DNA of 64,000 nt. It comes from Micromonospora phaseoli (GTDB taxonomy: Bacteria > Actinomycetota > Actinomycetes > Mycobacteriales > Micromonosporaceae). The position numbers were made by a program, and so were the translations under genes. Positions 50,429-59,228 of this stretch are shown here, in pieces. Numbering within the stretch: the stretch's first letter is position 1; the number at the start of each line of letters is the position of its first letter. The notes under the pieces were generated by a model. That model did no database searches and had not been told where the DNA came from. It saw nothing but the letters and a program-made list of their open reading frames with translations. Location of the stretch: positions 186,001 through 250,000 of the forward strand of contig NZ_FNYV01000007.1 of NCBI RefSeq assembly GCF_900109115.1. The letters are read 5' to 3'.

Positions 50429-51930
50429 ACGCGCCGCTGCGCCGGGTAGGTGTGGTCGTCATCGTCCTGTTCGGCCTGCTCTTCGCGAACCTGAACTGGA
50501 TCCAGGCCTACAAGGCCGACGAGTACCGCACCAGCGACTACAACGGTCGGGTCCAGGTCGCCAAGTACGACCGCAAACGCGGCAACATCGAGGCCGGCGG
50601 CACCGCCGTGGCGGTCAGCAAGGAGACCGACGGCGAGCTGAAGTACCTGCGCAGCTACCCGGGCGGCGCGAAGTACGCCCACGTGCTCGGGTACGAGCCG
50701 GTCAACGGAGCCGCGACCGGTCTGGAGCGCTCCGAGAACGACTTCCTCGCCGGCACCAGCGACCAGCTCATCGTCAACCGGCTACGGGACATGGTCACCG
50801 GCGACCGCACCGCCGGCGGCAACGTGCTGCTCACTCTCTCCGGCCGAGCCCAGGACACCGCGTACGACGAGCTGCGCAACAACAACCGCGGGGCGACCAA
50901 GGGCGCGGCGATCGCCATCGACCCGCGCACCGGGGCGGTGCAGGCGCTGGTCTCCATGCCCAGCTTCGACCCGAACCCGCTGGCCAGCCACAACACCAAC
51001 GAGGCGAGCGCCGAATACAACAAGCTCGAACAGAACGCGGGACGGCCGCTGCGGAACCGGGCGCTCGCCGAGGTGCTGCCCCCGGGCTCCACCTTCAAGA
51101 TCGTGGTAGCCGCCGCGGCGCTGGAGAACGGCATCGGCAAGGACACGAACATCCCGGCCGGGTCGAGCTACACCCCGCCCACCTCCGGCGAGGCGATCAC
51201 CAACGCCGTGCCGTCGATCTGCCCGCAGTCTCAGGTCACCCTGATGAAGGCGGTCACCGACTCCTGCAACACCGGGTTCGCCAAGCTCGGCGTGCAACTC
51301 GGCCCGGACGTGATCAAGGAGAAGGCCCGGCAGTTCGGCTTCGAGCAGGAGGACCTGACGGTCGGCCGACTCGGCGAGGGTGGCCAGGCGGTCGAGGCCA
51401 GCCGTACCGGCACCATGGAGAACCCCGACGGCGGGGCCGACCCGGCGGCGCTGGCGCAGTCCTCCATCGGGCAGCGCGACGTGCGGATGACGCCGCTGGA
51501 GGGGGCCATGATCGCCGCCACGGTGGCCAACAACGGCAGCCAGATGCGGCCGTACCTGGTCCGCCAGCTGCTGGCACCCGACCGCACCACCGTCTACGAC
51601 ACGGCGGACCCGCGCGAGCTGCGCCGGCCGATCAGCGGCCAGGTCGCCGCCGACCTGCGGGACATGATGGTCAGCGTCGTCGAGAACGGCACCGGCCGGA
51701 GCGCGCAGATCAACGGCTACACGGTCGGCGGCAAGACCGGTACCGCCCAGTCCGCGCCCGACCGGGCCGACCACGGCTGGTTCATCGGCTTCGCGCTGGA
51801 CTCCGGCGGCAACCCGGTCTCGGCCGTCTGCGTCGTCCTGGAGGAAGCCGGCAGCGGCGGCAGCGCCGAGGCCGCCCGGATCGCCGGCCAGATCATGCGG
51901 GCCGCCATCGCCGACCCCGGGGGACGCTGA
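50425..51930 (+). CDS. pbpA: PbpA: class B penicillin-binding protein (transpeptidase)
   Basis: 501 residues. The N-terminal anchor (RRVGVVVIVLFGLLFANLNWIQAY) covers 6-29. The transpeptidase domain carries SxxK as PPGSTFKIV near residue 220, SxN as DSCNTGF near 283, and KTG as VGGKTGTAQ near 437. It crosslinks septal/polar peptidoglycan with RodA and is a known PknB target in mycobacteria. GTG 50425 overlaps the rodA stop. Confidence 0.96.
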   Translation: MNAPLRRVGVVVIVLFGLLFANLNWIQAYKADEYRTSDYNGRVQVAKYDRKRGNIEAGGTAVAVSKETDGELKYLRSYPGGAKYAHVLGYEPVNGAATGLERSENDFLAGTSDQLIVNRLRDMVTGDRTAGGNVLLTLSGRAQDTAYDELRNNNRGATKGAAIAIDPRTGAVQALVSMPSFDPNPLASHNTNEASAEYNKLEQNAGRPLRNRALAEVLPPGSTFKIVVAAAALENGIGKDTNIPAGSSYTPPTSGEAITNAVPSICPQSQVTLMKAVTDSCNTGFAKLGVQLGPDVIKEKARQFGFEQEDLTVGRLGEGGQAVEASRTGTMENPDGGADPAALAQSSIGQRDVRMTPLEGAMIAATVANNGSQMRPYLVRQLLAPDRTTVYDTADPRELRRPISGQVAADLRDMMVSVVENGTGRSAQINGYTVGGKTGTAQSAPDRADHGWFIGFALDSGGNPVSAVCVVLEEAGSGGSAEAARIAGQIMRAAIADPGGR

Positions 51931-51931
51931 C

Positions 51932-53311
51932 ATGCTCAGTCCCGGAGTGCAGCTCGGCAACCGCTACCGGCTCGACGAGCGGATCGCCAGCGGCGGCATG
52001 GGCGACGTCTGGCGCGGCACCGACCAGGTGTTGGGCCGTACGGTGGCGGTCAAGAGCCTGCTCCCGGCGTTGCTGGACGAGCCGGGATTCGCCGAACGGT
52101 TCCGTGGCGAGGCCCGCACCATGGCGACGATCAACCATCCGGGCGTGGTCGACGTCTACGACTTCGGCAACGACCAGCAGATCGCCTTCCTGGTGATGGA
52201 GTACGTCGAGGGCGATCCGCTCTCGGCCACGCTGAGCCGGGTGGGTCGGCTCACCCCGGCGCGGACGATGGCGCTGGTCGCCCAGGCCGCCGACGCGCTG
52301 CACGCCGCGCACGTGAAGGGCATCGTGCACCGGGACGTAAAGCCCGGCAACCTGCTGGTCCGCCCCAACGGCACGCTGGTGCTCACCGACTTCGGCATCG
52401 CCCGCTCCGAACTCGTCGGGCAGCTCACCGCGGCCGGCTCGGTGCTCGGTACCGCGTCGTACATCTCCCCCGAGCAGGCCACCGGTCAGGTTGCCACCCC
52501 CGCCTCCGACGTCTACGCCCTGGGCGTGGTCGCGTACCAGTGCCTCGCCGGGCGGAGGCCCTTCGAGGGCGACAACCCGCTCGACATCGCGATGCGGCAC
52601 GTCCGGGAGACGCCCAGGCCGCTGCCGTCCGACATCCCGCCGCAGGTCCGCGCGCTGGTGGAGCGGGCGTTGGCCAAGGATCCGAAGGACCGCTGGCCGA
52701 GCGCCGCCGCGCTGGCCGGGGTGGCGCGGCAGTTGAAGACAGGGCTGTCCCGGCAGGCCCGGGCGGGCGGCCAGGCCCCGATCTCCGCCGCGCCGGCATC
52801 GCCGGCACCGGGTCGAGCGCAGGTGCCGGCACCGCAGCCGCCGCGTCCTCAGACGGCGCCGCACTCCCCGCCCGCACCCCATCCGCTGGCGGCGGGGCAT
52901 CGACCACCAACGAGCCATCCGCAGGCCCGGCCTCCGGTGGCGGCACCGCGCCACACGACGGTCGCGCCGGCGGCCACCGGCTACCCGCGTGGTGCGGCCC
53001 CGGTCCCACCGGGGTACCCGGCACAGCCCGGACCATCACGGCCTGCACCTCGACGATCACGCTCCGGAAGGGTGTTCCTGGTCATCGTGCTGGGCGCACT
53101 GGTACTCCTCTGCTCCGGCGTGGTTTCCTACCAACTGCGGAACAACCTTGGTGCCGGTGCGCCGGGTGGGACTTCCGTGCGAACGGTGCCCGCCGTCGTG
53201 CTGCGGCTCGACGGAGGAGACGATCCGGCCGGTAGCGCGTACCGTCGACTGGATCAGCCGCGACCGGGCGGCGACGAGACGACGACGAGCGAAGGACGAC
53301 AGACGCGATGA
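51932..53311 (+). CDS. pknA: PknA: membrane Ser/Thr protein kinase
   Basis: 459 residues. The kinase domain covers 10-270: P-loop ASGGMGDVWRG, VAVKSLL (Lys), HRDVKPGN, DFGIARSE and SYISPEQATG. A 100-residue Pro/Ala/His-rich linker and one membrane helix (VFLVIVLGALVLLCSGVVSYQL) follow at about 378-400. The outside tail is of about 60 residues without PASTA. It phosphorylates division and wall proteins. ATG 51932 comes one base after the pbpA stop; its end overlaps pknB by ATGA. Confidence 0.94.
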   Translation: MLSPGVQLGNRYRLDERIASGGMGDVWRGTDQVLGRTVAVKSLLPALLDEPGFAERFRGEARTMATINHPGVVDVYDFGNDQQIAFLVMEYVEGDPLSATLSRVGRLTPARTMALVAQAADALHAAHVKGIVHRDVKPGNLLVRPNGTLVLTDFGIARSELVGQLTAAGSVLGTASYISPEQATGQVATPASDVYALGVVAYQCLAGRRPFEGDNPLDIAMRHVRETPRPLPSDIPPQVRALVERALAKDPKDRWPSAAALAGVARQLKTGLSRQARAGGQAPISAAPASPAPGRAQVPAPQPPRPQTAPHSPPAPHPLAAGHRPPTSHPQARPPVAAPRHTTVAPAATGYPRGAAPVPPGYPAQPGPSRPAPRRSRSGRVFLVIVLGALVLLCSGVVSYQLRNNLGAGAPGGTSVRTVPAVVLRLDGGDDPAGSAYRRLDQPRPGGDETTTSEGRQTR

Positions 53312-55143
53312 CAGCGCAGGCCCGCCTGCTCGGCGGCCGGTACCAGGTCGGCGAGCTGCTCGGCTACGGCGGCATGGCCGAGGTGCATCGCGGTCGTGAC
53401 CTGCGGCTCGGTCGGGACGTCGCGATCAAGATGCTCCGGGCGGACCTGGCCCGGGACGCCACCTTCCAGATGCGCTTCCGGCGGGAGGCGCAGAACGCCG
53501 CCTCGCTCAACCACCCGGCCATCGTCGCCGTCTACGACACCGGCGAGGAGCAGGCGCCGACCGGCGAGACGCTCCCGTTCATCGTGATGGAGTTCGTGAA
53601 CGGGCGCACCCTGAAGGAGGTGCTCGGCGCCGAGGGCCGGTTGCAGCCGCGTCGGGCGCTGGAAATCTCCGCCGACATCTGCGCCGCGCTGGATTTCAGC
53701 CACCGGCACGGCATCATCCACCGCGACATCAAGCCGGGCAACGTGATGCTCACCCAGACCGGCCAGGTCAAGGTGATGGACTTCGGCATCGCCCGCGCGC
53801 TGGCCAGCGGTGCCACCACGATGACGCAGACCAGCGCGGTGATCGGCACCGCACAGTATCTCTCCCCCGAGCAGGCGCGCGGCGAGGCGGTCGACGCCCG
53901 CTCCGACGTGTACGCCGCCGGTTGTGTCCTCTTCGAGCTGCTCTGCGGCAACCCGCCATTCGTCGGTGACAGCCCGGTCAGCGTCGCGTACCAGCACGTC
54001 CGGGAGGCTCCGCCGACGCCGAGCGACATCAATCCGGACGTCAACCCGGCGGTCGACGCGATCGTGCTCAAGGCGCTGTCGAAGAACCCACTCAACCGCT
54101 ATCAGAGCGCCGGCGAGATGCGGGCGGACGTGCTCCGCGCCGCCGCCGGCCGGCCGGTGATGGCGACCCCGGTGCTGCGCGAGGACGAGACGGTGGCGAT
54201 GGCCCCGGCCAGCGGACCGGGCTACCCGTCGGCCGGCGCGACGCAGACCCGGCAGATCCCGGCCCGGGTGGGTGACCCGCGCCAACGCAAGGCATCGTCC
54301 TGGCTGATCGCGATGTTCGCCGCGCTCGGTGTGCTGGCGGTGATCGCCCTGGTGGCCGCCCTGCTGCTGAACCAGCGGGACGCCGAGGACACCGCGGTGC
54401 CGACGGTCACCGGGCTGAGTCAGGCGGACGCGTTCGCCCAGATCGAACGGGACGGCCTGGTGCCGGCGCTGGGCGAGGCGGAGTTCACCTCGGACTGCCG
54501 TGAGGGCACGGTGACCCGCCAGACCCCGGCCGCCGGGGACCGGGTGCAGCCGAACAGCACGGTGACCGTGCGGATCTGCGGCGGCAAGCCCGAGGTCACC
54601 ATCCCGTCCGGTCTCGTCGGCGGCACTCGCGAGAGTGCCGAGGAACGACTGGGGGAGCTCGAGCTCGAGGTCGAGATCGAGGAGGAGGACAGCGCGGAGC
54701 GCGCGGGTCTGGTGCTCAAGGTCTCGCCGGCCTCGGGAGAGAAGGTCGCGGAAGGCAGCACGGTCACCCTGACCGTCTCCCGGGGCAACGTCGTGCCGGT
54801 CCCGTCGGTGGTGGGCCAGACCGAGGCGGAGGCGAAGCGCACCCTGGCTGGCGCGGGTTTCAAGAGCCGCGTCGAGGACGGTCCGGAGGTCTCCGCCGAC
54901 CAGGCCGGCCGGGTGGTCGACCAGAGCCCGAACGCCAACACGCCTCGCACCAAGGGTGAGACGGTGACGATCGTCGTGTCGGTGGAGAAGGAGGAGGAAG
55001 AGGAGCCGGATCCGCCGACCCCGACGCCGCCGACCGGTACGCCCACCACACCGCCGCCGGACGACGATGACGACGGTGGCGGTGGCAGCGGAGGCGGGGA
55101 CGTCCTGCCGACCTTCCCGCCGTTCCGCCTGTCCGGCGAGTGA
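53308..55143 (+). CDS. pknB: PknB: PASTA-domain Ser/Thr protein kinase
   Basis: 611 residues. Kinase domain at 11-275: K41, HRDIKPGN (D140), DFG 158-160, and the activation loop GATTMTQTSAVIGT with Thr173/Thr175 placed like the autophosphorylation pair of mycobacterial PknB. The juxtamembrane segment has DETVAM (Thr295). Membrane helix at 332-354. Three PASTA domains follow (one fewer than in M. tuberculosis PknB), then an acidic/Pro/Gly tail. PASTA 1 has a Cys pair. It senses muropeptides/lipid II. Confidence 0.96.
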   Translation: MTAQARLLGGRYQVGELLGYGGMAEVHRGRDLRLGRDVAIKMLRADLARDATFQMRFRREAQNAASLNHPAIVAVYDTGEEQAPTGETLPFIVMEFVNGRTLKEVLGAEGRLQPRRALEISADICAALDFSHRHGIIHRDIKPGNVMLTQTGQVKVMDFGIARALASGATTMTQTSAVIGTAQYLSPEQARGEAVDARSDVYAAGCVLFELLCGNPPFVGDSPVSVAYQHVREAPPTPSDINPDVNPAVDAIVLKALSKNPLNRYQSAGEMRADVLRAAAGRPVMATPVLREDETVAMAPASGPGYPSAGATQTRQIPARVGDPRQRKASSWLIAMFAALGVLAVIALVAALLLNQRDAEDTAVPTVTGLSQADAFAQIERDGLVPALGEAEFTSDCREGTVTRQTPAAGDRVQPNSTVTVRICGGKPEVTIPSGLVGGTRESAEERLGELELEVEIEEEDSAERAGLVLKVSPASGEKVAEGSTVTLTVSRGNVVPVPSVVGQTEAEAKRTLAGAGFKSRVEDGPEVSADQAGRVVDQSPNANTPRTKGETVTIVVSVEKEEEEEPDPPTPTPPTGTPTTPPPDDDDDGGGGSGGGDVLPTFPPFRLSGE

Positions 55144-55221
55144 CCCGCCGACCCGCCCGGCCCACCACCCGGCAGCAGTGACCCCAGCGATGCATGGCGG
55201 GTTGCTGGCCGGCCACCGTCC

Positions 55222-55953
55222 GTGCCCGCGGTGACCGACCCCGCGGCGGTCGGGCCGGCGGGCAGCGACTCGGCGGTGACCGATCCGGCGGGCCGGTCGA
55301 GGTGGCGGCGGCTGCGCCGGCTGGTCGCGCTGGGGCTGGCCGTACTGCTGCTCGTCAGCCTGCCCTGGCTCTGGACGACGCTCACCGCGCGCGGCCACAT
55401 CCACGCGGCCGGCGAGGCACCGGACGCCGACGTGGTGATCGTGCTGGGCACGGCGGTGGCGCAGGACGGGCAACCGGGCGTCCGGTTGGCCGGCCGGCTG
55501 GAGACCGCCGCCGAGCTGGTGCACAGCGGGCGGGCCCGGGTGGTGCTCGTCTCCGGCGACGGCGGCGGGACGTCCGGGGACGAGCCGGCGGCGATGACCG
55601 GCTACCTGACCGGGCGACTCGGCGTCGACCCACGGCGCGTCGTCGCCGACCCGCACGGCCTGGACACGTACGACAGCTGCCTGCGGGCGCGCGAGGTGTA
55701 CGGGGTCGAGCGGGCGCTGATCGTCACCCAGTCCTACCACCTGTCGCGGGCGGTGACGCTCTGCCGCCACCTCGGCATCGACGCCGACGGGGTGCCCGCC
55801 CGCTGCTCGGGCTGCGGAACTGCGCTGCTGCTGGAGAAGACCGCCCGGGACTACCTCGCCAGCGGCAAGGCGGCCTGGGACGTGGTCCGTCGCCGGCCGT
55901 CCGCCGTCGACTCGCCCGCGAACTCGGCTGTCGCGGACGCCCTCGCCGACTGA
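55222..55953 (+). CDS. SanA/YdcF-like DUF218 membrane protein
   Basis: 243 residues. Membrane helix at about 33-55 (LVALGLAVLLLVSLPWLWTTL), then the DUF218 domain: DVVIVLGTAVAQDG, LVSGDGGGTSGDEPAAMTGYL, DTYDSCLRAREVYG and LIVTQSYHLSRAVTLCRHLGI. SanA of enterobacteria affects envelope permeability to vancomycin. GTG 55222, with GTG 55231 also in frame. Same strand as pknB but 78 bases downstream; convergent with pabA. Confidence 0.88.
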   Translation: MPAVTDPAAVGPAGSDSAVTDPAGRSRWRRLRRLVALGLAVLLLVSLPWLWTTLTARGHIHAAGEAPDADVVIVLGTAVAQDGQPGVRLAGRLETAAELVHSGRARVVLVSGDGGGTSGDEPAAMTGYLTGRLGVDPRRVVADPHGLDTYDSCLRAREVYGVERALIVTQSYHLSRAVTLCRHLGIDADGVPARCSGCGTALLLEKTARDYLASGKAAWDVVRRRPSAVDSPANSAVADALAD

Positions 55954-55981
55954 ACGCGTCCGGGTGGTCCCTGCGGTCGGC

Positions 55982-56632
55982 TCAGGTGGTGGCGAAGGCG
56001 GCGCGGCGGCGGGTGTCGACCTCGGCGGCCAGCTCCGGGGCGCGCTCCAGCGCCGCCGGGTGACCACAGCTGGCGAGCCAGTTGGCCAGCATCAGGTGGC
56101 CGCCCTCGGTGAGCACCGATTCGGGGTGGAACTGGACGCCCTCGATCGGCAGGGTGCGATGGCGCATCGCCATCACGATCCCGGAGTCGGTCCAGCCCGT
56201 CACCTCCAGCTCGGCCGGCAGCGTCTCCCGCAGCACCGCGAGCGAGTGGTAGCGGGTCGCCGTGAACGGGTCGGGCAGGCCGGCGAGGACGCCTGTGCTG
56301 TCGTGTCGGACCTGTGAGGTCTTGCCGTGCAGCAGCTCCGGGGCGCGGGTGACGGTGGCCCCGAACGCCTCGCCGATGGCCTGGTGGCCGAGGCAGACGC
56401 CGAAGATGGGCAGCTTGCCGGCGTACTCCCGGATGACGTCGAGGCAGATGCCGGCGCGGTCCGGGCTGCCCGGCCCCGGTGAGAGCAGGATGCCGGCCGC
56501 GTCGAACCGTCCCACCTCGGCGACGTCGATCTCGTCGTTGCGTCGCACCTCGCACTCGACGCCGAGCTGGCCGAGGTACTGCACCAGGTTGAAGACGAAC
56601 GAGTCGTAGTTGTCGATCACCAGGACGCGCAT
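55982..56632 (-). CDS. pabA: Aminodeoxychorismate/anthranilate synthase glutamine amidotransferase subunit
   Basis: 216 residues, class I glutamine amidotransferase: MRVLVIDNYDSFVFNLVQYL, LLSPGPGSPDRAG, nucleophile Cys in FGVCLGHQAIGEAFG, and His/Glu in GVQFHPESVLTEGG. It hydrolyses Gln to supply ammonia for PabB (folate) or TrpE. In actinobacteria this gene sits next to pknB and is usually called trpG/pabA. The synthase partner is not in the window. Last gene of the minus-strand operon. Confidence 0.94.
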   Translation of the reverse strand: MRVLVIDNYDSFVFNLVQYLGQLGVECEVRRNDEIDVAEVGRFDAAGILLSPGPGSPDRAGICLDVIREYAGKLPIFGVCLGHQAIGEAFGATVTRAPELLHGKTSQVRHDSTGVLAGLPDPFTATRYHSLAVLRETLPAELEVTGWTDSGIVMAMRHRTLPIEGVQFHPESVLTEGGHLMLANWLASCGHPAALERAPELAAEVDTRRRAAFATT

Positions 56633-56636
56633 CGGC

Positions 56637-56939
56637 TCACTCGTCCTCGTCGGGCGGCGGGGTGTTGTTCCGGTCGGTGTCGTACGGCAGATCGTGCTCG
56701 TCGCCGGGCGGGGCGTCGTCGGCCGGACCGTCGTCGCCTGGGATCACGTCGTCTCCGGGCGCGCCCGGTACCCCGGAATCCTCCTGGGTGACCTGCACGT
56801 CGTCGAAGGGCAGCAGTGGCTCGGCCCAGGGGAACACCACGTACCAGAGCAGGGCCACCGCCGTGGTGGCGATCAGCAGGCTGCCGGCGAGCTTGCCTGG
56901 CAGCCCGAAGGGAAGTTTGCGCCAGATCCAGGCGTACAT
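56637..56939 (-). CDS. Small single-pass membrane protein with acidic outer tail
   Basis: 100 residues. The N-terminus (MYAWIWRKLPFGLPGKLAG) precedes a membrane helix at about 19-40 (SLLIATTAVALLWYVVFPWA). An Asp/Pro/Gly-rich tail follows (about 30% acidic). It lies between sortase and pabA with 2 and 4 bases between frames, in one operon. The position is conserved in actinobacteria, where it is left as hypothetical; no function claimed. Confidence 0.85.
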   Translation of the reverse strand: MYAWIWRKLPFGLPGKLAGSLLIATTAVALLWYVVFPWAEPLLPFDDVQVTQEDSGVPGAPGDDVIPGDDGPADDAPPGDEHDLPYDTDRNNTPPPDEDE

Positions 56940-56941
56940 CG

Positions 56942-59221
56942 TCAGGTCCCCAGCTCCGCCGGACGCCCCTCAGCCTTCGGCTGGGTACGCGTCAACTCGG
57001 CGTGAATGATCAACCGCTGATAGTTGTCGAACTTCGGGTTGCAGGTGGTCAGGGTCAGCATCCGTTTGGTCGGTTTCTTCCCTGGTTCGCCCGGCACCGG
57101 GGCGACCACCTCGACCTGGCTCGGCTTGACGATCAGGCTCTCGGTGACCTGATAGACGTACCAGTCGTTGCGACCCTCGACGATGATCGGGTCGCCGTCG
57201 CGCAGCTCGTCCAGCCGCCAGAAGGTGGCCCGGTTCCGGTGCCCGGCCACGGAGAAGTTGCCCACCTGGCCCGGCAGGGCGCTGTCCGGATAGTGGCCCG
57301 GGGCGTACCGGATGTCCTTCTGGCCGACGCCCTCGACCACGATCCATTCCTTCTCGAACTTGGGGATGTAGAGACCCGCGATCGGCGTGCCGTGTACCGC
57401 CGGTTTGGCCGGGGCGGACGGGCTCGCCGAGGGGCCGGCCACCGTCGGGTCCGGCTCCGGCTCCCACGCCTGCGCCAACTGCTCACTCAGCTCACCCTGG
57501 TGGGCGTCGACGATGGCCGACTTGCCCCAGATCTCGTAGCCGGCGAAGAGCAGCACCACCAGGCCGAAGGTGATCAGCAGCTCGCCGCTGAACCGGAGAC
57601 CGGTGCGGATCCGGGACCAGATCGACGGGCGGGTCAGCTCCGAGTAGACACTCTTGTAACCCGCATCCGTCTGGTGCGCGCGCAGCTGCACCACCCGGTC
57701 GCCCCGCCGTGGCTTGGGGGTCTCGGCGGGTGAGTCGGCGCCGTCGGCCGGCTCTGCGGTCTTCGGTGGCCGAGGCACCGCCCCCATCAGGGCGGTCGAG
57801 TCCATCGTGGGCGGGCTGACCGGTTTGGCCCCGGTGATCGCCGGGATCAGAGCGGTCGCCGCGGGGTCGACCGGCCGGTTAACGGCGGTCTGCGGACCCG
57901 GCTCGTTCGGGGGCCCGGGGCGGGGTTGCTGGCTCGGGGCCCCCGGGCCACTCGTCGGCTTGCTCGGGCGGTCCGGCGGGCTGCCCGGGGTGGGTGCCGA
58001 ACCGGCTGGCCTGCCTGCCGCAGGGGGAGCCGTCGGGTTGGTCCGGGTCGGCTCCGCCGCCTGGCCACTGGCTCCGGGCCGGGTGGTGGCAGCATCCTTG
58101 ATCTTGGGGATCAACGCGGTCGGCGCGTCACCCGACAAGCCGCCCTGACCCGTGGGGCGGTCCGGCGCCGGTCGGCTGGGCTCCACCTGCCCTGGATGAG
58201 GGCGTTGCCCGCCGTACGAGGGCGACCCGTTGGACGGCCCACGCTGGGCTGTGCCGTCCCGTCCCGGTTGCCCGGTCTGGGGTGCGTGTCCGCCCTGTTG
58301 CGGCTGGGGCAGGTGAACGGGCGGCGATTGAGGTGAGCTGCTGCTCGGTGGTGCCGTGGCGGGTCGAGGAGCGGCCGGCTGGGCGCCGGGCCAGGGCGGC
58401 GGGGTGCCGATGGCTGCGGACTGCACGGCGCTGGTCGGTGCCGAGCCGCCCGGCTGGCCCGAGGTGCCGGCACCGGAGGCGCCGGCACCGGAGGCGCCGG
58501 CCGGGGCGGCGTCGCTGACGCCGGGCCGGCCGTTGCCCGGTTGGTCCGTGGTGGCCACGGGCCGGGCCGGTTCGAAGGCTCCGCGCCAGGGCGTCGGCCC
58601 CACCGGGATGTCCGGCTCGCTGGACGGCAGGGCTACCCCGTGCCACTGGTCGGCGCTCGTCGTGCTCTGCCGCCGGCCGGGTGTACCGCCGAGCCCCTGA
58701 TCCGGTGCCGGCTCCCGCTGGCCCGTCGGGAGTACCGGGTTCGCGGTGGGCTCCGTGGCGGGCTCCGTGGCGGGCGCGGGGTCCCACTGGTTCGCCGTGG
58801 CGGGTGTCCGGTCCCACTGGTTCGCCGTGGCGGGCGCGGGATCCCACTGGTTCGCCGTGGTCGGTGTCGCGTCCCACTGGTTGGCTGAGCGGTCGGTGGT
58901 CGGCGCGGGGTCCCACCGGCCTGGGGCGACGGGCGGGACAGGCGCGACGGCGGCGTCGAACCGGCCGGAATTCGGCCGCTGACCGTCCGGCACCCGGTCG
59001 CCGGTCGACGTCTGGTCGGCCGGGCGCGGCGACGGGGAGGCGGTCGTGGGCGGGTCGTACGGCGACCGGGGAGGTCCGGGCCGGGTGGGCAGCACCGGGT
59101 CCGGCCATGCGCCAGCCGGTCGGCTCTGGGTGCTGGCGGGTTCGGGCCGCTCGACCTTGGGCAGGAATGCGGTGGGTTCATCGGCCTGGTCGCGGTGCCG
59201 GCCGTCGGGTTGCTGGCTCAC
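56942..59221 (-). CDS. Class E sortase with very long disordered cytoplasmic N-terminus
   Basis: 759 residues. Residues 1-540 are disordered Pro/Gln/Ala/Thr-rich and include ten-residue ANQWD repeats and Thr motifs at 17, 368, 456 and 476. Membrane helix at about 545-562. The sortase domain has His661 in VAGHRNRATFWRLDEL, Cys727 in TLTTCNPKFDNYQRL and Arg736. Class E enzymes join LAxTG proteins to the wall. GTG 59221 follows GTGAGG and lies within 8 bases of the upstream stop. Typical sortases are about 250-300 residues, so the tail is the oddity. Confidence 0.92.
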   Translation of the reverse strand: MSQQPDGRHRDQADEPTAFLPKVERPEPASTQSRPAGAWPDPVLPTRPGPPRSPYDPPTTASPSPRPADQTSTGDRVPDGQRPNSGRFDAAVAPVPPVAPGRWDPAPTTDRSANQWDATPTTANQWDPAPATANQWDRTPATANQWDPAPATEPATEPTANPVLPTGQREPAPDQGLGGTPGRRQSTTSADQWHGVALPSSEPDIPVGPTPWRGAFEPARPVATTDQPGNGRPGVSDAAPAGASGAGASGAGTSGQPGGSAPTSAVQSAAIGTPPPWPGAQPAAPRPATAPPSSSSPQSPPVHLPQPQQGGHAPQTGQPGRDGTAQRGPSNGSPSYGGQRPHPGQVEPSRPAPDRPTGQGGLSGDAPTALIPKIKDAATTRPGASGQAAEPTRTNPTAPPAAGRPAGSAPTPGSPPDRPSKPTSGPGAPSQQPRPGPPNEPGPQTAVNRPVDPAATALIPAITGAKPVSPPTMDSTALMGAVPRPPKTAEPADGADSPAETPKPRRGDRVVQLRAHQTDAGYKSVYSELTRPSIWSRIRTGLRFSGELLITFGLVVLLFAGYEIWGKSAIVDAHQGELSEQLAQAWEPEPDPTVAGPSASPSAPAKPAVHGTPIAGLYIPKFEKEWIVVEGVGQKDIRYAPGHYPDSALPGQVGNFSVAGHRNRATFWRLDELRDGDPIIVEGRNDWYVYQVTESLIVKPSQVEVVAPVPGEPGKKPTKRMLTLTTCNPKFDNYQRLIIHAELTRTQPKAEGRPAELGT
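58781..58890 (-). repeat. 30-bp in-frame tandem repeat in the sortase gene (3.7 copies)
   Basis: Period 30 at 58781, 58811, 58841 and 58871; each unit contains TCCCACTGGTTCGCCGTGG on the plus strand. It encodes (T/A)-ANQWD-x-x-P-A/T on the minus strand. Copies differ at several bases, so this array is older than the one at 37231. Confidence 0.9.
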
Positions 59222-59228
59222 TGCGGCC

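Noticed and set aside
53089..53311. A frameshift at the end of pknA
   Set aside because: The tail after the membrane helix looks unusual, but the frame ends in the normal ATGA overlap with pknB, and pknA tails are variable in the family.
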